Assembly (NCBI GenBank): GCA_016758965.1 | Contig: JAEPRB010000003.1 | Location: 1 to 64,000, forward strand | Source: Circinella minor | Lineage: Eukaryota; Mucoromycota; Mucoromycetes; Mucorales; Lichtheimiaceae | Direction: 5' to 3' | DNA: 64,000 nt | In this document: piece by piece, positions 12,287-23,929 of the stretch | Layout: every line of letters starts with the position of its first letter | How positions within the stretch are numbered: position 1 is the first letter of the stretch | Translations under genes and position numbers: made by a program | The notes under the pieces: model-generated | Database searches by the model: none | Told to the model about the DNA's origin: nothing | Seen by the model: only the letters and a program-made list of their open reading frames with translations

Positions 12287-12833
12287 TATTTATTGTATAT
12301 AACTCATAATAACTTTTAAATCTTACTGCGAATAATATCATGGAAACTATCAACAATATCTTGACTCTTGTAAATATTATATAAACGAGGAATTTGTACC
12401 AACCAACGAACATTAGGTGAAAACAATTTATTATTAATAACCCATTTGGCTAATTTATCCCATTCATCTTTGGATCTAAAATAAAAGTATATAAAAAAAT
12501 ATATAAATAAAATGGATAATAAATGTAATTTAATTGATTATTTTATATACCTTCCATAAATTGATACACGATATTCAACCATTTGATACTTGGATGATTC
12601 CAAATCAGATACAACCTCTATTCATTTTTTTTATTTTTATTTTTATAATTAATATTCATACATCCTTTTTCCTTTGTAATAAATTATATCATACCTTTTG
12701 TAATTTCTGCAAGATATTTTCCTTTAATATAATTATCTGTCTTCATAAAAATTTCTCTCAATCTACTTTCTCCAATTGGATTATATTTCAAATTAAACTT
12801 ATCAAAACGATGAAAAGAATCTTTGTGTGCCTA

Positions 12834-12864
<31 letters not shown>

Positions 12865-14580
12865 TAATTATAATTATTTAGATTATGAAATTATTATTTT
12901 ATATTCAAAATACTTACATGCATATCAAGTGTATCAATACTGAGATCATATGCTGTCAAGTTCAAACTTTCAAATACACCTTTAAGAGTTAAATGTTTAT
13001 CATCACGATAAATTACAACATCCTAGTAATAATAATAACAATAATAATAAAATGAATATATAATTCCATTTCAAAGTATATATAACAAAAACAACTCTTA
13101 CATCAGGACTTTTCTTCATTTTAGCTTTAATAAAACGTAATAAATGTTTTTGATTCATACAACTAGAATGATGAACGTGAGTATCTACTTTACGAACATT
13201 ATAAAAATCTCTGTGTGGTACTCGCTAATAAATAAAATATATTTTATATTAGTTTTAATGTTATCATAAAAATAATTTCATTATATTTACCTTGGAATCA
13301 GCAAGTTCTTGAAATTCATTAAGTAAAGTATACATTTGCCATTTACCATCCAAATATCTTAATCTTCGAAAAGCAAGACTTTTAGCTGGTCCATCACTAA
13401 TAAAATAAAATTAGAAATATTTTAATATGTATCCTTTTGACTTCTTTCAAATATATTTACCTAATTGCACTTAAAACAAAATCAATATCTTTGAAAAATT
13501 CTTTTCTAGTTGGAATATCATATAATGGTTTTTCAAGGAATTCATCTAATATAAAAATATATAAAAAAAAATAAAACCAATTAGAACCTTGTTATGCAAA
13601 AAAAATAAATAAAAATGATTATATTTGAAACTATACCTTTTTCGGTTTGGTACACTTGATAAAAACCTTCTGATCCCATACCGAAAGTATACTATATATA
13701 TTTTTATCCGTTAATACTTCAATTGTATGCAGTTATCATGTGTGTAACATAAATTATTACAGAATACTTACTTCATGATTACCAGGAATTTCACATTGAT
13801 CAAAAGAAAAGTCACTTCCTACTGCGGCAACTGGATCAGCTTCACGTCTTTTTTCTTTTTCTTTTCGAAGAGTAATTTCTTCTTGAGAAGGTAATGGCCA
13901 AGAAGGAGGTGGAGGTTCAGGATAAATTTTCCAATCATCTTTATTTCTTGGATCATCTTCTAAACGTTGACAAGAACGAAGCATATATTTTTCACGAAGA
14001 TCAAGACATGTTTGTAACGTTTCATAAAGTCCTCTTAATTCTGCAGTGACAGCAGCATCTAAATTATAGATAATAAAACAATGATTATTCATCTATATAC
14101 AATAAATAAGTTTTTACTTTTTTTTATACATGTACTTACCTTGTGTATCATTAACAAAATCATGAAGTTCTTCAGTTGCTGTTTCTGCTTTATGAACAGT
14201 TTCTGCTTGAGAAGTAGTTCTTAATTGAGTTGGTAATTGATCTTCTACAGGTGTACTTGCATCAGAATCAATAGCACCTACTGTTGCACCAGCAGGAGGT
14301 GGGTTTTGACTAAAATATTTACTGTCATGCTAATATATATATATATATATATATATTTGTCAGTTTATTTTTATTATTGGACAGGTAAAGTATTTGAAAG
14401 AAGCAAAGAGGACGAATCAGAAAAAAAAAAAAAAAGACGTTTTACATTTTGAATGGACATTCGGTGGTGATATTCAAAGAAAGGTGTTTGTTGTTGTTCA
14501 ACATCATAGTTTGTTATTTCTTCATTAGGACTATGAGTTGAACTTGAAGACGATTCTGAAATTGGGATAAAATCCGGCAT
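10951..14580 (-). CDS. AMD1: AMP deaminase (14 exons)
   Basis: Hydrolyses AMP to IMP and ammonia in the purine nucleotide cycle. Exons: 14580-14446, 14329-14140, 14058-13772, 13691-13637, 13545-13461, 13396-13291, 13224-13102, 13022-12918, 12830-12695, 12617-12551, 12475-12327, 12219-11971, 11892-11576 and 11481-10951. The product is 844 aa against about 810 in yeast. The N-terminal 100 residues are a low-complexity regulatory-type extension (Ser-rich). Catalytic landmarks of the metal-dependent deaminase barrel are visible: [13 protein letters not shown] with the HxH zinc ligands (about 302/304), HCGEAG (570-575) and [11 protein letters not shown] (about 643-653). The family signature [16 protein letters not shown] starts in the last exon. 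The C-terminal tail is longer than usual and Gln/Glu-rich. The 5' flank lies between this gene and the finger-repeat gene on the same strand. Confidence 0.97.
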
Positions 14581-15264
14581 AAGAACGAAAGAATAAAGTT
14601 ATACGTTTGAGAAAGAAAGGGGGGGAAAAGAAAACGCGTTTCGTGCGGGAATAAATGGAATAGAAAAAAAAGAAGATAATACTGGGTATTTTAGGGCAAA
14701 TTCCGCCTATTAGAAGGTATTATTATACTTCCACATGATTCTATATTTAATAAATATCTTCTTTATCTTTATTAAATCAATCAATCAATCGATCATATAA
14801 ATAAATATATAAATATATATAAATATTGACACTATTTATCACTAAATCCATTACATAAAAAATTTATTATTATTTATTATATATTATAAATGAGCATGAA
14901 CAATATTAATTAAAAATGTAAATCTTAAATAAGTTTCCCTTTATATAAGTATATACTATATATGGTGGTTAATGCAGCACAATACTATTACGTACGTATT
15001 TTACCTAAAATGTTAATCAATGACGTAGTATTGTTCATGGAAACCATGTACCTTTTTTTTTTCATAAAGTATATTATAAATATGTTTTTGTGTTATCAAA
15101 AAATTATAAAAATATGTTTTAAAACTGCAAAAAAAGGGAGGGGGTTAAAAGAGAAGGTGATGAAGTTTAATAATAAAAAGTACAATAATGTAATACTAAT
15201 ATAATGATATGGATGCTGTTGCTATCATTATCATTATTTAACTTGTTTTATTCCACTATTATTA
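14581..15264. other. intergenic between AMP deaminase and the finger-repeat gene
   Basis: About 680 bases, AT-rich, holding the AMP deaminase promoter and the 3' end of the finger-repeat gene. An ACGTACGT octamer lies at 14990-14997. Short ORFs on the plus strand are low complexity, and I see no gene. Confidence 0.6.
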
Positions 15265-18200
15265 TTAAAACACGGGGAGATCTCTTCCAGTGGTGATCTT
15301 TTCATTGTTATCAAGTAAATTTTTACAACTTTCTATTTTTTTTTTTTTTATAAAAGTAAATGTATAAGAATATTAGTATATAAGAAACTTTTCATGTTAA
15401 ATCTAAAATCACCAATTATGTGTAATATAAATAATATTATCATGTTACCATCAAAATGTATTCGGTCTCCTGATGGTGTGGTAAATGCGATTAATGGTCC
15501 ATACCATTGGTTGGCGGGTTTCATAAACGAGCTATCATGGGATCTTTGTATATGATTAAATAATTTCCATCGTGTTGGTGACGATTTACGATTTATGCAA
15601 ACTTTATAGGGACAATAATATTCTACATATAAAATAATATGGTTTGTTTGTTATTAATCATTGTAGTAGACTAACACACACTGGTCATTTTGACACGGTT
15701 CAATTTTTCCCCCCAACTTTTATTTACGTACCAGAGATATTAGAGTGATCATCAACCAAAATTTCTTCTCCTGGATTTAGTAAACTGCGAGAACTTTCTA
15801 TAAACATACAATACATTAACATATCATAGATGCATAAATATATAGCACTCAGTACTCAATATAATATATTTGCGATATGTTCATAATGCACTATTATATT
15901 ACCCTTCAATAATAAAATGCTTACGTACCATCAAAATATAAAATCTGATTAGTAAAAGGTGCCCTAAGCGTATACAAATGTGATCCAACAAACCGACGTG
16001 GAAAATTTGGACTATGTTTCTTTGATCGAATATGATCTAGAAGTGTACTATAATCACAATATGATCGCTCTTCACAACCTGTATAGGGACAATAAAATCC
16101 TATTATATATTTAAAGACATACAAATATTAATAGAAAATACTTCTCGAGTTGTTGGTAGACTCTAATATTAACTGTTGATATTCCCGTCTCCCCACTATT
16201 GTACATGGTTTTGATCTTTACTTTTTGAAGGGTCGTATTGGTTTTCTTCAACTACTAGTTTGCCATTTTCTTTTATTAAGTTTCTTGAATTCACTAAAAG
16301 TCAAGAAAATAAAAAAAAAAAAATATGAATAAATTTGAATATATTATATTATTTAATATGTTTTTCTTTTTACCATTATTAAAATTGATGACTAGTCCTG
16401 TTCCTGTTTTGATAGTGTATCCATTATGATGAGGTGGTAATTTTGGAAAAGATGAATCATGTTGTAATCGAATATGTTTTCTAATATTTACTTCAGAAAT
16501 ATCCAAAGTTTCACAATTTTCATATGGACAATAGAATTGTCCTATTGTATTTTATATTTATTAGGTACGTATTTGTTAATAGTAAAGTCATCAATGGTAC
16601 TAACTCATTTTTGATGTTATGCAGAAAAAGCTATTTACCTTGTTGAAAAACTCTTTCAACAACGATGATATCTCCATTTTCTAATAAATTTCGTGAATTT
16701 TCTATTATGATATAGTAAATATACGTACGTAGTAACATTTAATAAAATTTACACTAGTAATTCATACGTACTCGGTATATATTATTAAATCATACTACCC
16801 TCCCTCAACCAATATATGATCTAATGATGTTTTGATAATTATAGATTATTACGTACCATTATTGAAATCAATGACGATTCCTGATTCGTTTTTGAAAATA
16901 TATTCACCACTTTTTTTTGTTAAAGGTGGCAGTGCGCGATAATGTTTTTCGCGCACATGAGCCGTAAAATCTCTTTTTGAACTTCTTTTTGTCTTACACC
17001 CATGATAGGGACAATAGAAAAATTGCACTGTTTACACAGAAACCTTATCAGAATTTTTTTTTTTTTGATTTTAAATAGTATGTTATTGTTAATTATAAAG
17101 AATGAATAAAATAAATTCAAACCTTGATCGGTATCGTCTGAAGCTAATAGCATCATGTCTCCTTCTTTTAATAATGGTCGCATGTTCTCTAAAAGTTGTA
17201 TATAGATTAAAACAAAAAGCGATGATGTTAACTTTTAAATGAATAAAATTTCTTTCATCAGATTATGAATAAAGTTAACTATTATATCACTAAAGTCGAT
17301 AACATCTCCAGTAGTCGTTTTCCAAATAATTAACTTTACATGCATGATAGTAAATATATATATTACGTAAACCTACCATTATCTCGTTCAACTAATATTT
17401 TTTCATGATTCGCAAGCATATCACGCGAATTTTCTATGTATAAATAATAAATATTTAAATATATAAATCATAAGTTGCTTTTGTATATAAATATACTTAG
17501 TAGTAGTACTACAAGATTTGACCATAATCTTTCAGTTCAATATTAATAAATATATATACCACTAAAATCAATTATACGTCCATCATGCGTCTTAAATACG
17601 GTTGATGTTTTCCCATCTGATAAACGTGCAAAGTCTGAATGATGTTTAGCTCGAATATGACGAAATGTCATATAACGACGTAGATGAGAGTAATTGCATT
17701 GTACATATGGGCAAAAAAATAAAGCTTCTAGATAATACGTAAATTGTTAATTTGATTAGATAAAACAAAAAATTCGTTTGTCAGCAGTAAAGATATGGTT
17801 GTACAAAATTAGAAATACAAAGAAGAAATAAATCAAACCTTGTTGTTCCTTTTCTTCAATTAAAATTTTATCTCCTGGACTCAATAGATTTTGAGACCCT
17901 TCTATATAAACAATTAACAATTAAATAGTTATAGAATCATTAATGTGAAAACTCAATTTATAGCTTTTTTTAGTTGTCTTTTGCTAAGAACATTTTTCTC
18001 CTTATCTTTTTATTTAATAATAATACAGTACGTACCAAGAAAATCAATTACTTCTTCACCTTGAACTGATTTAAAAGTAGCATTTTTGTTATTAGAAATA
18101 GGAAATTGGTTATAATGATGCTTTTGAATATGTTTGAAGACTATTGATAGACGTTTGATATTTGAAAACTCGCATCCTTGGTATGGGCAATAATACCACA

Positions 18201-20985
18201 CTGGTTCTATATCAATAGAAATATGAAAAGAAAAAAAAACATTTTTGTTGTAGTACGTAATAAAATTTTTTATTGGGTATTATCATCAGATCGTTACTTA
18301 GAAACTTTGTCTATATAAAATACGTATTTTACCTTGTTCTATTTTTTCAACAAGAGGCTTTTCATTATTTGTTAGTAGGTTTTGGGAATCTTTTTACATA
18401 CACATAAAGGTATTTTTAACAGAAGCAGTGTGTGTTAGAACTGTTCTACAAGTTTCAATATTTGTTGATAATGATTCTACTATCTACTTTTTTTTTTTTA
18501 CCATTACTAAAATCAATTAATTGACCGGAACTTGTTTTAAATGTGTATTTTAGTGCTGATGTTTTTAAACGAGGAAAGTCTTTACAGTGTACTTTGCGAC
18601 AATGGGTAAAAAGGCTTGTCAGTGTGCTTCTTGAAAGTGTACATCCTTGATAAGGGCAAAAATGTTGGGTCGCTACTAGTGTAGTTGTTTTAAATTATGA
18701 TAGTGTTTATACGTATTGGTGAATAAGAATTATTGTCATTTCCAATAATAACAAAACCAAGCAAAAATTATAATATTTATTCAAACCTTCTTCATTTTGA
18801 TTTTGAACTTCTGCTATAACTGTGTCTTCATTTTTTAATTGATTTCGAGAATTCTCTATAATTATTAAATTAATTATAATGGTATCAAAATATATAGTAA
18901 CATAATATCTGATTTCCTGCCCCCGCCCAAATTGTTCAAATAATTCTTTTCATGTTTTATATACGTACCATGGAAATCAATCACATGTCCAGTAGCGGTT
19001 TTAAAAATTGTATTAACGGTCGATGAAGGTTTTCTATGAGGGAAGTTGGAATTATGTTGTTTTCGGATATGTGCTAACATGGTTATTAAATCTTTTCTAA
19101 AACAAGTGCATTCTTCATAAGGGCAAAATAGCATGCTGTTATTATTATTATTATCTATTATAAAAATAACTGTTATTAATACAATATAGCAAATATCAAA
19201 GCTAACAAAATTTGGGAAACTTTTTTTTTTTGTTTATAAACCTGTATGTATTTCTGATTCTGCTGTTACAGTAATTTTATCGTCTTCGCCAAGTAAATCT
19301 TTTGATTTTACTATTATTGTTATTTATATAGAAAATAGAGTATAAATAAATGTAATATTAGAAGAAACAATTGGAGAGCGTATCGAATCCAGTCTAATAA
19401 GTCTAATTTTTTTTATCATCTTCTTTTTACCAGTAAAATCAATTATTTCGCCACATGGAGTCTCAAAAATATGCTTTTCAGTCTTCAGTAATGGGAATTG
19501 TGAATCATGGTTTTTGCGAATATGTTTATATACTTTGGTCTTTGCACTCCTCTTGCTACTACATGCTTTATAAGGACAATGAAAAATCTTCCCTATATAC
19601 GTAAAATAATTATAGGATTGTTCATGAGCAACAATAGTTCAATATTAATACGTAATAAAAAAAATTAAATTCTATTTAATATATAAAAGTATATAAAATA
19701 CAAGTAAAAAAGAAACCTTTTGATCGTTTTTCAACCACAATTTTATCCCCATCACGGAGGATATTCTGAACGCTTTCTATATAAATGTAGATAAAATATG
19801 ATAGTATGACAAAGAGTGCAGGGTTAGAAATGTTATGCTGTTTCTACTTGTATGCATGAGTATTACTGTATATTTGCTATTTTAAAATACCATCGGTGAA
19901 ATCGATTATACGTCCAGAAATTGTCTTAAAAATATAATTATAAAAGAGGTTTGTGTTTCCAAGCTTTGGTAACTGTGGATAATGTTCATTTTTTATATGT
20001 GTTAAGACAATATTCAGTTTTCTACGATTCACGATGTTGCATTTTTCATATGGACAAAAAAAAGCTAGCTCTAGAAATTTGTTTAATTATATTATAAGTA
20101 TTAATTAGTATATTTACTCTGCCAAATAGATAATCCGTAGCTAGTAGAAAACTGTTTCTATTGTCTGCAAACCTTCATTACTAGCTTTATGATATATCCA
20201 TATTGGATCGCCGTTTTCCAGTATATTTTTACTTGCCACTAGAAATAAAATAAAATTGATGTTGCAATACCGTTATAAATATGTTTATAATGTGAGTCTT
20301 CACTATACAAAACGTTTTTTTTTTGCTACCTGTAAAGTCAATCATTTGGCCGGACGAATTTTTAATGACACAGCTGTTTGGAAAGTAATCAACGAATTCG
20401 TCTGGGCAATGGTTGCGGCGAATATGTTGCAGAAGACCTGGTAATACATTACGTGATATAATACAGTCCTTATATGGACAATAGTAGAATCGTTCTTCTA
20501 TATGTATATATTAATACAACTAGTGGTATTCAACGTTTCTTGTTAAAAATAATTGCAATAGTAAAGTTAAGATATGATACATTATTACATACCAGAGTTA
20601 TTATTATTACTATTAGCATTGCTACAAGTAGGTTTTCTTTCAATATTAATCAAATCTCCATCTCTCAACAATGATGTTCTTTGGAAGTCTTTTATTTTAT
20701 ATAAGAAATAAAACATATATTAGTAAAAACATAAATAGGTAAATGTAACATTTATTATGTTCATAGTCGGTATTTTGTCGATGTGCTTTAATATGTCTTT
20801 TTTCGTTATATACTTACCAGTAAAATTAATAATATTTCCGGAGGCTGTTTTGAAAATGTAGTTTTTTGCGTGATAACCTGGTCCAAGGAGATTTGGATAC
20901 TTATGATGCTTTCGAATATGTGTAATAAGGGCGTCTAGCTTAAATCTGAAAGCTTTACATTTGTAGAACGGACAGTAATATTTCT
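15265..20985 (-). repeat. tandem two-exon module array, period about 470 bp
   Basis: Twelve copies of a finger exon (162-186 nt) plus linker exon (57-96 nt) with their introns. Distances between successive CPY-coding positions are about 425-483 bases, except one of about 700 that contains a broken unit. Both exon types begin with two bases and end with one base of split codons (1-1 symmetric), so duplicating or losing an exon keeps frame. Copies are diverged at the DNA level, so the array is old. Confidence 0.9.
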
Positions 20986-22053
20986 CTAAATTTTTAACAT
21001 TGAAATAAATATGGTTAGCACATACAGATCGAGAAGAACAAGAAGGTACAGAAGAAGCAAGTAGGACCAGCAGTAATTATAGTAACTTCTTTTCAAACCT
21101 GCTGGTTAGAGGATTTCTGTCAGAATGTGTTCATTACGTACCTTTTGGTGCCAAAATATTATCTTCTTGCTCACTTTCTATATATACATAGTTAACAATC
21201 AGTTACAATGTAAAAAAAAAGTAACCACATGTTTATGATATATATTTACCATCAGATGAACTAAAGGACTCTTGTCGTTTACGCTTTAAATTTAAGCTGT
21301 TGTTATAAGGGTTAAAAGAGTTTGTCTCTTGCTCAGATTGCAATGTCCTAAAGTCTATATTATATGATTAGCAATATCATAATACCAAAATAATCACATA
21401 CATTAGTGAGCTAATTTATTATTATTTTTCTGATCTGCCATACTATTAGTCAAGGTAGCAGTATTCATATGGAAGTGATCAGTCATTTATGTATCAATTA
21501 TTTGTAGTTCCGTAAAATTTTTACCTAATACTACTTCAGAACTCTCTCTTTCATCTATGATAATATCACTATCGCAATCCATCATTGGTTGATCTGTTAC
21601 TTGTGATTGATTATCTTCATGGTTTTCATTATCTTCTTCATACTCGATTTCGTCATCAGTAAATTCTTCTTCTTCTTGGGAACTAGTATCGATGTCAAAA
21701 TCTAAATTTGAAGAATAACATGTTATCTTAATAATAGATCCGATACATAATAGTAACTGTCTTTTAAATGGTTCAGAATAATTGTTTCAATCAATACAAA
21801 TTGAAATCAGCGCGTCGTAAGTGGTACCTTGAAATTCTGATTCATCAGCAATAGATGAATCATTCAATTCTAAATCAGTATTGTCCATCATCGTAGATTC
21901 ATTGTTACTTGACTCATTGCTTGACATGTTATTATTATCTGTTGACATAAACGAATACTTTTCTTTTGGTATTCTTATTTCTTTAACCTTTCCAGCTATA
22001 TTATTCTCATTACCTTTGATGACTTGATTGCTCGAATTATTACTTGATGACAT
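15265..22053 (-). CDS. multi-C2H2-finger repeat protein, 12 finger modules (29 exons)
   Basis: The model gives 1158 aa and 29 exons, and every one of the 28 introns interrupts a codon after its first base. Exons 1-4 (22053-21828, 21701-21525, 21354-21250, 21177-21142) encode a Ser/Asn-rich and acidic N-terminus with a nuclear-signal-like LKRKRQE. Then twelve modules follow, each of two exons. A long exon encodes a finger of form CPYxxC-x12..14-HIRxxH and ends FKTxSGxxIDF. A short exon encodes a segment like ENSRNLLENGDIIVVE. Finger exons start at 20985, 20497, 20070, 19592, 19154, 18675, 18206, 17727, 17027, 16541, 16099 and 15622. All 12 keep Cys-x4-Cys and His-x4-His (x5 in the eleventh). 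The last short exon, 15332-15265, ends at the stop. Zinc and nucleic acid binding are inferred from the ligands; I know no named family with this layout. Confidence 0.85.
17286..17324 (-). pseudogene. dead finger-module exon fragment inside an intron
   Basis: Read on the minus strand this gives WKTTTGDVIDFSD, which matches the end of the finger exons (for example FKTASGNIINFT, FKTATGHVIDFH). The finger half is absent upstream, and the donor expected after it (G|GTATAT in the neighbour) reads GATATA. It lies in the 188-nt intron between two consecutive short exons, 17433-17377 and 17188-17123. These look like the flanking linkers of a thirteenth module whose finger exon was lost. Confidence 0.7.
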
Positions 22054-23929
22054 TGTGTATTTGTATATATATATGTGTGTGTGTATATATATAAAAACGA
22101 GAAAAAACGAAGAAAGAACAAGAGAACGTGGGCTGTTTTTTGTGCTTCCATATAACGTTGCGGTTACATAGTACTTGTGTAAACTGAGCTTATATTTGAG
22201 TGTTTATTCTTATTGACTCTTATTACGAACAAGTTGAAAGTTTACACATGAAGGTTGTAAGGTGAAACTACATATTATCATGTGTACTTGCATGACTTGT
22301 AGTATTGTACAGTAGCATCTAATAATAAATAAGAGCTCCCATGGGAATCATTTTATGCCAGTGAAAAACATGTTTGTTTCTTCACCGAAATAATTAGATC
22401 TTATCAACTATTGTTCTAAAAGTATGCTGCTGTTGGAACACAACATATCGCTTCCCTTTTTTTTTTTTTTTACACAGGTGTCTTTTATACATCTACAGAT
22501 CTCATAAAGACAAGGTTTCCATGATAACGCAATTTCTTGTTGTATATCTCTGTCCATATACATCACATACGTGTACTATTGATACGAAGATATGTCAGAA
22601 CATTGTTTTCTGCAACATAATTGATGATAATAATGAAGAAAATGTGATACTATAATTAGAGAGAAACATAAAAAAAAAATACATTATTTCTGTCAAAAGA
22701 TGCGTTTCGGAAGAGGTAAATATAATAAAAAGATTATAGGCATCTAAGAACCTTACTTATTAAAAAGAGTAGATTACTATCGTCAAACGTTGTTTTTTGA
22801 ACATGATGAACGACAGTTTATAATTTTCTATACCTTTTTTTTAAGTTGTATCTATCAAGTGTTGCTACTACTACTTTGATGAACTTCAGCACGATACAAT
22901 ATCGTAAGCTGTGTTACCCTTTATTAATAAGTAATGACTGTTTCTTCTCAGTACTTTTTTTTAATGACAGAGTTCGAATACTTTTCTTCTATATTTTATG
23001 CGCGTGTTTCAACATAGAAGATCAACTTTTGAGAAATTGACCTTTCCAAAATATACTATACGTTCAACAATATTGATATTAACACTTCTTTGTTTGTGAA
23101 CAGTGGCATTTACAGATTTTTCTTCTTTCAAGCTCAAGCTCTCGATCTCTTATCATATCCGTATTAAAGTCAAATTCATCTACAACAATGATTTTTTTAA
23201 CAGAAAAGATAAAAAAAGTAAAAAAAAAACTCAGAAAAGAAACAGGATTCATAAAGGATATTACAGCTTATCAATAATTGATGGATGCAACAAAGAAAAC
23301 GAAGAGTTTTTTACAGTGATGAGTAATTGGCGAATTTGCCACTCTGCATTTGTTTGTTGACACTACCAACAAGAGTAATTATAAATCTTTGGTAATAGTC
23401 TTTCCTTACCCTTCTTTTTTAGACTCTATTAAGTAAATGGTAACCAAAAATAAGAGTAATATAAAGAGAAGCTCACTTAGTAAAGTAGATACTCTGACAT
23501 CTCGCCCTTTTTGTAGCCGGTCAATCAATCACTACTGATCCAAACTATTAAGTTTGGATTAAGAAAGTGAGACTTTTTAGAATATTTGTATTAACAAAGA
23601 TTTAGGCTAAAGGTAAGTGTTATCCCTACATATCATTTATACTTTGATAGTTCGTCCTTCTTCCCACTAAAAAAAACGCAAACCTAATTCACCAGCTCAT
23701 GCCAGGACTAAAAATCCTGTAGGAGCAAGCAAAAAAGGTTCAAATAGAAAAAAAAAAGACTCCGCAAAAATTCCTCGCATTTGTGACGTCGTCCAGCTTA
23801 GATTTTGGAGGGAGTTGCGGGCGCAAAGGCAAACAAAAGTTTCTTTGGACAGACTTTACTGTAATATTAACTTTCCCATTCATATACAAACCCCCCTTCT
23901 CTCCCTTCTCTTTATAAAGTCTGCCAATC
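22054..23929. other. long divergent intergenic region
   Basis: About 1.9 kb between the ATG of the finger-repeat gene (minus) and the ATG of the NDUFA9 gene (plus). No ORF here resembles a known protein; short plus-strand ORFs around 22846-23360 are unsupported. A perfect 7-bp hairpin, TCCAAAC-N6-GTTTGGA, lies at 23539-23558. Both promoters must be here. Confidence 0.55.

Noticed and set aside
20256..20674. Plus-strand ORFs across the finger-repeat array
   Set aside because: They are antisense shadows of the finger and linker exons, contain no family pattern, and read through introns of the minus-strand gene.
23539..23558. Perfect hairpin TCCAAAC-N6-GTTTGGA as an RNA element
   Set aside because: It is a single 7-bp stem without a recognisable RNA gene or terminator context, so chance is sufficient.
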